From Branchiostoma floridae (taxonomy: Eukaryota > Chordata > Leptocardii > Amphioxiformes > Branchiostomatidae), in NCBI RefSeq assembly GCF_000003815.2, contig NC_049982.1, positions 9,368,717-9,417,647 of the forward strand: a stretch of 48,931 nt of DNA, given 5' to 3'. Below, in pieces: positions 35,401 through 41,147 of this stretch (the stretch's first letter is position 1; each line of letters starts with the position of its first letter). The notes beneath the pieces were generated by a model that did no database searches, was not told where the DNA came from, and saw only the letters and a list, made by a program, of their open reading frames with translations. Both the position numbers and the translations under genes were made by a program.

Positions 35401-38400
35401 TTGAGTCCCCAACATAACAATTTGCCCTCTAGTTCTGTATAATGTACTAACGCTAGTTCACATTTATCCGCAGGGTTGCTTATAATTATATCCCTTTTTA
35501 TAATAAATAGGGTATTTAGCCTTTTTAGGGTTATCAAGTCGATGGACGGTACCTTAATAGTTACTTGAATAGTTTCGAATTTTCAACATACTGTAGCTTG
35601 AAACTACCGTCCGTCGACTTGATATCCCTGAATACTAAATGATTTTTTAACAACGGATATAGGTTACCCCGCAGATAAAGGTGAACAAGCATTACATGTA
35701 CTTACGAACTACAGTCAAAGGACCTTACACATGTCAACAGCAACAATGTACAAACATTTAGAACTATTTCTATGTGCCTTTTGCCTTGAGGACTGAGGTA
35801 CATACATGTGAGGACAGCATAACAATGAGTCACTGTACAGTCTAACAACTGGGTGGTTTGTTTTTGTATAAACAACCTTGAAGGGTGGTGTGACTATGGC
35901 AGAACTTGCAGAGCAGCTTGTACCTTTAATTATGAATTAAAGCTGTCTGTCGAAGAAACTTTTCGAAAGAAACCTGACTGTAGAATTGGGACAATATATA
36001 GGATAGGTCATGCAATTCTTATCGTTGGTTCTGCGTGTCTGGAATAATTACCGTATGACCAGGGTAATATCTCAGAGAACTTTTTAAGCACCAGGTGTCA
36101 ACCTAGCTATCTTTGATGAGACAAAACTCATTTGTAACTCCACTATATCATATCTGTCAATGAAAGCTAAAATGACTTTAGAATTAGAACAATATAAGAT
36201 AGATAATGCAGTTATCCTTAGTTGGTTTGGTATGTGTTGAAAAATCAGTGTACAATCAGGATAATTCCTCTGACTGAGAAATTTTCAAGCATCATGTTAT
36301 GTATCAACCTTGCTCACACCTCCACCTGTAGAATTCCTGTTGAGTAATGAGTGCCACACCCATTCAAACACAATGACCCACCAGGTGGTTGGGTATGACA
36401 CATTGTCTGGTGTCCAAAACACAAAGACATTAATGGCACGCCAGGAGAGAACCAAAAGGGGAGGCATGCCAAATTTGAACTTGAAATATATAGAATTTTA
36501 TTTCATTATGTTCCTTTTGTTTGGTCTAGCCAAACATAACGTTACAGACAATGATAGAAAGAGACATTGGATTGTCAGGGTCTGCTCTAATGTCTCCCAT
36601 GAATAACATGTCATACTGGAAAAACTTTGTCTAATGTACAAAACCCGATGAATGATGATGATGATGATGTTCCTTTTGAATTCAAAAATCTATTGATAAA
36701 CGAAATCTTTAAACAGAGAATAGTTTGGGTCTGTCGGGGTTGTTAACTAGCAACATGACCGAAATCATCTCGAAATCCTTCGTAGTTAGCGACTTTTCTT
36801 TCTTTTAGCATGTCAGCAATATTTCTTTGTCCTGCATTTGCACAGGGCCCACCAGGTCTTACCAGTTACAAATAGACTACTACTAACTGTGAACAGAGGA
36901 TTTAAGGTCTAACACAGACAGTCATGAACTTCAAAGTATTCAGACATGTAGCAAACAACAGATAGTGAGTGTGAGTGAGTGAGCAAAGTGTATTTCTTTT
37001 CAAAACTCGATCTAGAATATTATGTGTGGATATGCTTCTAAAATGGTTCTCATACCATACTGGATGAATGGCGTATTTTGCCAGTTAGCTCCAAGCCTAG
37101 ATGCTATAAGGACAAGAAAAAAAAAATGTTTGAAAAATGTTTCTTGATTCTGAAACTTGATTCTGAACAAACTGATGGCTAGACCCAGAGGATTTGAGTC
37201 TACCTTGTCCTCGGTCTCCTCTATGTGGATTTTCTGCGCCAGGAGGTCCTTCTGCATCTGTGAGATCTGCTCCGTCCGTTCCGCCTGGCGCATGAACATC
37301 ACCAGGTCATCCGTCCGTTTGATGTTCAGCGGAGACTCAAACTGGTAGGAAGAATAAAAAACAAAAATTAGCATAAGACGTGTTGGAAGGCAGAATACGG
37401 TAGATCCATTTCAGCTCAAATACCATACAATCTGACAATATTGAGTCAGAGATGAACAAACTAACACACAACTGATAAATGATCAATGTGTGCTGCATCT
37501 AGTAAATGAGCCAGCCATTAGGCATTCATGTATGAGCTAAGATTAGTAAGAATACCAATAACACTTTGCAATTGGGCCCTTTTCCAAGCATTGACTTAAA
37601 TTCACATCAAGAATATTTTGGCATGTGTAACTTCAACATGTTTTCTGTCTACAAAACCATTTATATATGCATTATATATTCTGGTTTGTATGTTTCTATG
37701 ATAGTGAGATTTTTTCAGCTATTGATGTTAAATTGTCAAACTTTTTTTAATTCCTTTACTTCAAGGTAATGCATTTACAATTTGTTATGAGCAACAGAAA
37801 GTTATGGAGTCTTGCTGGATATATAGTTAAAGGTCACAATTGGTAAAGGCATTGAATATTGATATTGATATGCATTGATATTGCCATTAACTCTGGTTAA
37901 AACCAGACAATGTTTTTAGTCCATATTTTGGATATAGAAGTGGCACAACAACCCTTGACCTGACATGACACAGACAGCAGCTGAAAAGTGCTGCGGATGT
38001 TAGCGCATGTTTGTATGGGAGTCTGCCAGGGCTGGATTATCAACAATAGCGAAGTGGCAGTCTGACATAAGCAACAGGAATCCACACAACAATACCGAGG
38101 TTATTCAAGGCCAGGGCTTACTATATACTTCACTTGATTAGATCATAGCATTTGTTGTACTGTACAAAAAGGCTATTGTTATTGTTATATATGCTGGGGC
38201 TGGATGGGATCAAAACTTAATTTGCAGCCTGTCAGACTAATTGCATTCTGGGTCAGTAATTGCAACACTTGGCATGTGGAAAAATTTGGGTTTGATACCT
38301 CGAGCTCTTAGTCTTGAATATTGGTGTTGTATTCCTTCTGTTCATTCAATACTTAAGTAGCACACTTTGATATAAGCTGCAAGTCCCATGTTTAACTTTA

Positions 38401-40531
38401 TTTATGTAGAGCCACACCTTGAGCATATCATTAAGGATTACACACTTCAATTCTAAAACGTGTGTATACAGTATGATGGCTAGGATGTCTAGAAATTAGA
38501 ATGACTTTCAAACTTTAAAAAAAAACTAAGTCCCATGAAGTCTGTGCTTGTATCATCCAATCAAAAAGAGAAAGAACTTAATCAAGAGTGTAAGCATTAC
38601 ACACATTTACACCATGTATTCATTCTGATGCATAGTCACATCTGAGGAACAGGATTGTTGAACTTAACCAGACAGATATATTCACAACACAGCACAGAAT
38701 CTGACATTTGGCACTTGGCAGACACCAAGTTTTCAGTAACGTTTATAAACATAGACGCCTTTTCACCTCGTTCACACCATAGCCAAGGACATGGTATCAT
38801 GTGCATCTGCCTGTGTCTTTCAGTAAATGTCATCAGCTGAAGGTGACATTATTCTCATGGAATTGCCCATCCTACCCAGATAATTATACAAGGACTTTTC
38901 ACAATGCACAAGAGAATATAAACAGCTATTTGCATTGAATGACTTCTGAAGTACCAGGCTTAGTTGGTTTGGTTGTACTGCTTCCTTTCTTCATTAACTG
39001 ATTAAGTTTGAACTTATATTATAAAAGTCGTCCTCTTACAAGGTAACTAGTGTTTGGCAGACTCTTACTACTGACAGACGACTGGTACTGATCATAAGTG
39101 TATGGTACATCAATAGGAGGTTTAGGATTTACAAACATATTTGACATATCTTTCAACTGAGTATGTTGATTAGACTAATTAAGAGTAGAGTCTGCTTCAT
39201 GATGACTTTGTCTCAATTCTATATCAGTCTACCAGGTAGATGTGGTGCCATGATGTAATTTTGTAAACAGGTTCAGGGCAGAGGAAAAGGATATTGACAA
39301 CAATGACTACAACTTTCATGGATTGGCACATAATTTTTGAGTAATCAAACTGTTGGAGGACCTATTTTAAGTCCATTTAAACACTATTGTTTCACAATTA
39401 CGAAAACAACACATAAACATCCATGTAACTATGCATGGAATTTGGCTTCACCATCATGTATGCAAAATTTGGCACAGCGAATGACATACTGTTGCAAAAA
39501 TACATAGATTGACATATCTTTCAACTGATGTGACAAACACCAGATCAAAACAACATGTTGTTTGTAAATTGTAAATATGTTAACGTTATATTTATATCTA
39601 CCTGGCTCCGTGGATTGTTGGTCTAACTGTAGAAATTGTACAAATAGAGTACGCTAGGGGAGTCGGCCAGCCATATGAGTATGTATGTAATCCACGGAGC
39701 CTGGTAGAGGCTATAAAATTGTAGCAGTTGGAAACTTCTGAATCAGCACTACTTCTAGTAGCCTCCATAGCAGGCTCTCTATGGGCTATGAGAGAGGCCA
39801 GCAATCAGCGACCCAGTACAAAAAGTGCCAAAAAAGCCCATAGAGAGCCTGCTATGGAGGCTAACTTCTAGAGTGTTTTCATTTCTCAAGGCATAATCCT
39901 TGGCAGTGTAAAGTTCACCAAGATTGCACACAGAGATAACGTGCGTGTTATGTCTGGGGAAATAAAACCGTTCGCTTTCCTCTTTCAGTGTAACGTTACA
40001 ATACTCTGGCAGCAGAGAATACATAGGTAACGATATCCGCAAATTACTTTGTTGTTGTTTGGTCAGGTCGAGTTGTCGTGTTGTGGGAGGGGGGCGCAAA
40101 AATGATTAGATGGCAACAACTCTAGTTTGTGTCGTCTGCTATTTTTCGTCCGTATAATTTCTGTTGGTGATCTTTACCTGGATGGTTGTGTGCCATGTGG
40201 AGGATACTTGTTGTACATTCTAAGCACGGAACAAGTGACCACCTGGAAGCGATCGCCTGCAGGCATTTATCAGAAGAATGAATAGTCGGTAACTCAACTG
40301 GCACTGAGTTGTGCCCACCCCCTTCCCAGTGATACGAGATCGCCCCAAACGCACATGTTAGAGAGGCTATTTGAGATCCTGGCGTAAAGACAAAGACATA
40401 TCCGTGTCCCTCACCTGTTGTTGTATCCTCCCGTCCTCGGTGACGACCCAGTGTGTCCAGCCGGCGGCCAGAAGGGCCTGGCTTGCCCACCACAGCAGGC
40501 AGACCAGCAACAGGGATGGCCCCGTCGCCAT
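14288..40531 (-). CDS. TTC17: TTC17, tetratricopeptide repeat protein 17 (27 joined coding exons)
   Basis: Joining 27 exons at GT-AG sites gives 3933 coding bases: 1310 residues plus a stop, with every junction in phase. Vertebrate TTC17 is about 1140 residues. The N-terminus has a signal peptide (MATGPSLLLVCLLWW...) followed by THWVVTEDGRIQQQ, a hallmark of the family. Three related TPR modules follow: residues ~205-340, ~602-740 and ~1171-1300, each starting with a W-x-L-x-x-x-A-x-x-YWR helix. Between modules 2 and 3 are a Cys/Pro-rich exon and a long acidic exon, then GWPTPDDC and SMHTLDHLDGV, both conserved. TTC17 has been tied to actin organisation and ciliogenesis and, more recently, to the ER lumen as an adaptor; the signal peptide fits the latter. 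Exon 15 (24618-24710) is left out of this count because it may be alternative. Confidence 0.9.
14781..14924 (-). CDS. TTC17: TTC17 exon 27
   Basis: 48 codons, MANIFHRTGLWHDARVVA and MAVEIAPHLVVNHFTLANIY. Donor GTGAGT. Confidence 0.93.
15165..15284 (-). CDS. TTC17: TTC17 exon 26 (TPR module 3)
   Basis: 40 codons, NQTSWILLSMAALYWRVEGN and AIDCLRQALHFSQHRMK, nearly identical to vertebrates. Donor GTAAGC. Confidence 0.93.
15646..15971. mobile_element. MITE-like repeat beside TTC17 exon 25
   Basis: It starts CAGGGCTCGAAATAC and ends with a near complement of it (GTATTTCAATCCCTG), so terminal inverted repeats of about 15 bp bound ~325 bp. The inside has repeated ACCTGCA blocks, including the palindrome CCTGCACTGGTGCAGG near 15676. 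No coding content. Confidence 0.6.
16009..16074 (-). CDS. TTC17: TTC17 exon 25
   Basis: 22 codons, ending QQAEEVGTRIAKALAK, the vertebrate QIGTRIAKVLEK. A MITE-like repeat lies about 37 bases from its donor. Confidence 0.88.
16513..16678 (-). CDS. TTC17: TTC17 exon 24
   Basis: 166 bases with VEPVCTADVVSMHTLDHLDG and VANRSSINY. The SMHTLDHL-x-GV-x-NR block is diagnostic of the family. Confidence 0.92.
17020..17143 (-). CDS. TTC17: TTC17 exon 23
   Basis: 124 bases with SPGWPTPDDCRGIKKINIHT and STWLSVTAKDV. It matches vertebrate GWPSPDEC and STWLAVSSKNI closely. Confidence 0.9.
17228..17487 (-). repeat. 5S rRNA-derived SINE
   Basis: On the - strand the head reads CACCCGATC, then GATCTCGGAAGTTAAGCAAC, then GTGCTTGGATGGGGGACC. 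This is the internal promoter region of 5S rRNA (box A GGAAGYTAAGCA and box C TTGGATGGG). The body (GGGAGGGATGTAAAACGGG, AGGAGGTGCCTCGACC) is unrelated to 5S, and the 3' end runs into ATTATTATTTATTAT. It lies in the TTC17 intron between exons 22 and 23, in the same orientation as the gene. It is not a working 5S gene because the 3' half is missing. Confidence 0.75.
17838..17973 (-). CDS. TTC17: TTC17 exon 22
   Basis: 136 bases, AENDADNLLVGESCDDKNVA to IPAANP, ending in phase 1 before GTATGG. Low similarity, consistent with the variable linker before the GWPSPDEC block. Confidence 0.75.
18641..18745 (-). CDS. TTC17: TTC17 exon 21
   Basis: 35 codons beginning ITVQVKASDLDQ (vertebrate ITFQVKRVKK). 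Donor GTATGT. Confidence 0.82.
19091..19365. mobile_element. Long palindromic MITE in a TTC17 intron
   Basis: Arms of about 100 bp (19091-19191 and 19263-19365) are near-perfect complements, including TTACTCCGTGAACATGATGG and its partner. The loop holds a second hairpin (CTAGTTCTCG ... CGTGAGAACTAG). No coding content. Confidence 0.75.
19618..19701 (-). CDS. TTC17: TTC17 exon 20
   Basis: 28 codons, GKTMNVHGFRILDQSETLV to PNSHW. It aligns with the vertebrate RRLDLQGIRVLKKG ... ATEW. Confidence 0.8.
20697..21047 (-). CDS. TTC17: TTC17 exon 19 (acidic)
   Basis: 117 codons in phase 0, dominated by Glu and Asp, ending IQLDLTPEGPKGTIKLL. It probably forms a disordered acidic linker. The GA-rich codons create an opposite-strand Ser-rich frame that is only a shadow. 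Confidence 0.82.
21403..21653 (-). CDS. TTC17: TTC17 exon 18 (Cys/Pro-rich)
   Basis: 251 bases with about eight cysteines in CQ, QC and KC contexts (for example PQCQKPACQKCNQP) and many prolines. The frame is fixed by phase 1 entry and phase 0 exit. Vertebrate TTC17 has only a short Cys-containing stretch here, so this looks like a lineage-specific expansion. Confidence 0.75.
22094..22292 (-). CDS. TTC17: TTC17 exon 17
   Basis: 199 bases with ITHFTLGTAKAAKGQMEQAM and AFETLRILRCYKKFYN. It ends in phase 1 before GTAAGG. The open frame continues into the intron but the donor is strong. Confidence 0.88.
22934..23158 (-). CDS. TTC17: TTC17 exon 16 (TPR module 2)
   Basis: 75 codons in phase 0: LWTLFNLAGLYWRVAGN, AIECIRRALHFVP, DVPLVNMANVLHQIGKVDDA. 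This is the best conserved part of module 2. Confidence 0.92.
24618..24710 (-). CDS. TTC17: TTC17 candidate exon 15 (duplicate of exon 14)
   Basis: 93 bases, open, phase 0 at both ends, acceptor GGCAG and donor GTACAT. It ends SERELGRRVDLALRK, which lines up with exon 14 (TEEIGQRILSAIEQ) and with the matching helices in exons 5 and 25. Joining exon 13 to 15 to 16, or including both 14 and 15, keeps the frame. The pyrimidine tract is weak, so it could be rarely used or decaying. Confidence 0.5.
25087..25170 (-). CDS. TTC17: TTC17 exon 14
   Basis: 84 bases, phase 0 at both ends, ending TEEIGQRILSAIEQ before GTAGAC. It matches the vertebrate EEEIGSFLFHAINK that leads into TPR module 2. The acceptor follows a CACCAC-rich tract. 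Confidence 0.8.
25544..25730 (-). CDS. TTC17: TTC17 exon 13
   Basis: 187 bases from QMHELL to LDNNMKA, ending in phase 0. It contains KPVCTTVVNLPYTQTAYDHV, an internal echo of the exon 4 motif (LPYSIHSLEHL). Confidence 0.87.
26098..26205 (-). CDS. TTC17: TTC17 exon 12
   Basis: 108 bases encoding DPLWPSREDCEAKVQRLP and then PTTYLPPENKGF. The block LPPENKG is strictly family-like. Confidence 0.9.
26607..26755 (-). CDS. TTC17: TTC17 exon 11 (Pro-rich)
   Basis: 149 bases with a proline-rich stretch (PPLPAQPLPPHG, DTPPVGTPTP) and then KLAYDQYR, matching the vertebrate SDAYRDK region at its end. Likely a flexible linker. Confidence 0.82.
27135..27238 (-). CDS. TTC17: TTC17 exon 10
   Basis: 104 bases beginning EEDQQQCTMKMEYG. 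It aligns loosely with the vertebrate segment that contains QHSLHCQWDQPV. Confidence 0.8.
27490..27650 (-). CDS. TTC17: TTC17 exon 9
   Basis: 161 bases encoding RSLERTLSELKDYQRLHEVY and a Gln-rich helix that is probably coiled coil. Donor GTAAGG, ends in phase 1. Its first ~35 bases and acceptor are repeated at about 27740-27825. Confidence 0.88.
27740..27825 (-). repeat. Partial duplicate of TTC17 exon 9 and its 3' splice site
   Basis: This repeats 27629-27710 with a few differences: the same CCACAG acceptor, then codons for SLERTLSELKEY, then unrelated sequence and an in-frame stop. It sits upstream of real exon 9 in the transcript. Confidence 0.8.
28261..28400 (-). CDS. TTC17: TTC17 exon 8
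   Basis: 140 bases with LSEYNRSVECFDKTIEL and AIKRRHAVLCHFKLEKALEA, the end of TPR module 1. Ends in phase 2. Confidence 0.9.
29598..29745 (-). CDS. TTC17: TTC17 exon 7
   Basis: 148 bases with ALLNLANILHRARYSEEA and HLGNVYA, TPR helices of module 1. Donor GTAAGT. The acceptor region is duplicated just upstream in the transcript (29838-29945). Confidence 0.9.
29838..29945 (-). repeat. Duplicate of the TTC17 exon 7 3' splice-site region
   Basis: This repeats 29740-29835: both contain CTCCCTACAACAACA, then CATCAACAGGA and GCACTA in the same order. Only the first few exon bases (GGAG) are copied. Confidence 0.7.
30306..30415 (-). CDS. TTC17: TTC17 exon 6 (TPR module 1 start)
   Basis: 110 bases encoding NQSSWVLYNLAAFYWRIKGN, almost the vertebrate sequence. 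The donor is AG before GTCAGG, a weaker site than the others. Confidence 0.9.
31005..31121 (-). CDS. TTC17: TTC17 exon 5
   Basis: 39 codons in phase 0, with LPKNEDLAKLGHWIADGMEK at its end. This is the helix that precedes the first TPR module. It has no ATG of its own. Confidence 0.87.
31940..32128. mobile_element. Palindromic element in TTC17 intron 4
   Basis: CAAATATATTCTAGTAAACAATGC and ACAAAAAAAGAAAAGTC on the left pair with ACTTTTCTTTCTTTTT, GTATTGTTTATTAGAAT and ATATTTGGG on the right. The loop has GCTACTTTGGATAGCAAACAT, which recurs at about 32155-32183. Confidence 0.55.
33011..33110. other. Assembly gap (100 N)
   Basis: A run of 100 N inside TTC17 intron 4. The exons on either side join in frame, so no conserved coding exon seems to be lost. 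Confidence 0.99.
33800..33917 (-). CDS. TTC17: TTC17 exon 4
   Basis: 118 bases, acceptor CAG then G completing AGG, donor GTAAGT. Encodes EDYINI and VDLPYSIHSLEHLE, the latter close to the vertebrate LELPYSIHAFQHL. Confidence 0.9.
34774..34873. other. Assembly gap (100 N)
   Basis: A run of 100 N inside TTC17 intron 3, 195 bases downstream of exon 3 in the gene's direction. Confidence 0.99.
35069..35190 (-). CDS. TTC17: TTC17 exon 3
   Basis: 122 bases ending in phase 2 (AG before GTGGGT). It contains DPDCRAAKRQLTDFDLY, matching the DPDC...DLDLY block of the family. Confidence 0.87.
35456..35686. mobile_element. Palindromic MITE in TTC17 intron 2
   Basis: The ends GTTCACATTTATCCGCAGGG and CCCCGCAGATAAAGGTGAAC are complements. 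An inner pair, TATCAAGTCGATGGACGGTA and TACCGTCCGTCGACTTGATA, is stronger still. The whole 231 bp would fold on itself. Confidence 0.7.
35970..36312. repeat. Diverged two-unit tandem repeat
   Basis: Units at about 35970-36107 and 36172-36312 share TGACTNTAGAATT, ACAATATA, ATGCA, CTGAGA and TCAACCT in order. It is old and non-coding. Confidence 0.5.
37204..37341 (-). CDS. TTC17: TTC17 exon 2
   Basis: 46 codons, phase 0 to 0, reading FESPLNIKRTDDLVMFMRQ and LLAQKIHIEE. These match the conserved N-terminal segment of vertebrate TTC17 (LVILMRQ, VAQKIHIEE). Confidence 0.9.
39597..39865. repeat. Two adjacent inverted repeats in TTC17 intron 1
   Basis: Pair one: TACCTGGCTCCGTGGATT (39600-39617) with AATCCACGGAGCCTGGTA. 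Pair two: AGCCTCCATAGCAGGCTC near 39760, continuing to TATGGGCT, with its exact complement near 39834-39861. Probably nested or adjacent MITEs. Confidence 0.65.
40415..40531 (-). CDS. TTC17: TTC17 exon 1 (start codon, signal peptide)
   Basis: The ATG at 40531-40529 sits in a favourable context (caagATGGCG). It encodes a hydrophobic leader and then THWVVTEDGRIQQQ. The exon ends CAG before GTGAGG, phase 0. A longer upstream frame exists but the leader begins at this ATG. Confidence 0.88.
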
Positions 40532-41115
40532 CTTGGCGAAGCTAATTAAATATTCATGAGCTGACTTGCTGTGTGTCAACATCAAATGTAGGTAAACAAA
40601 ACACCTGTTGGGTCAGAGGGGGTTTCGTCAGGAAAGAATCAAGACTAACACGTTTTCTGACAACGCAAAATAAAGGACAACGTGTAAAATGCATTGCAGT
40701 GTAGTGTTGTGGAATGCTATTTTTGTGATCACGACAGACATCTTTCATGATACAAAACAAAGTTTACCTGTTCAGTTATTTGCAGCACGCTTTACGCCTT
40801 CTACGTGACGAGCCTTTTCTCCAAGACCTCTCCTATGTTTGTCTGAAGACTTTCAGCCACTCAAAAGATGCATGGGTGAAACGTTATATCGATGTGGCAC
40901 CGAATTATTTCTAACACTAGTTTCTTGCTGTTTATATATTTGTTCAGCAGTGAACGGGACAGCGGCATACAGTTGAGGATCATTCCTCCCTTTTATACCT
41001 GCAATATTACATTTCTTTGTCATGACGGCCGTGTCGAAGCGTGATTGGTGGTGCAGTGCCGCCTCCTCTCACCTCTATACTCCATACAGGTGTATCTCCT
41101 GGGCTCCAGGGAACA
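40532..41115. promoter_or_regulatory. Shared intergenic promoter region, TTC17 / divergent candidate gene
   Basis: These 584 bases separate the TTC17 start codon from the candidate start at 41116 on the other strand. An ATTGG (inverted CCAAT) is present near 41043. No clear TATA box was seen on either side. A bidirectional promoter is an inference from the geometry. Confidence 0.35.
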
Positions 41116-41147
41116 ATGGAGACTCAGAAATTATTGATGAGGCATGG
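41116..41147 (+). CDS. Candidate gene exon 1
   Basis: 32 bases, ATG to GG, ending in phase 2 before GTAAGTATG, a near-consensus donor. It is too short to be seen as an open frame by itself. Confidence 0.45.
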
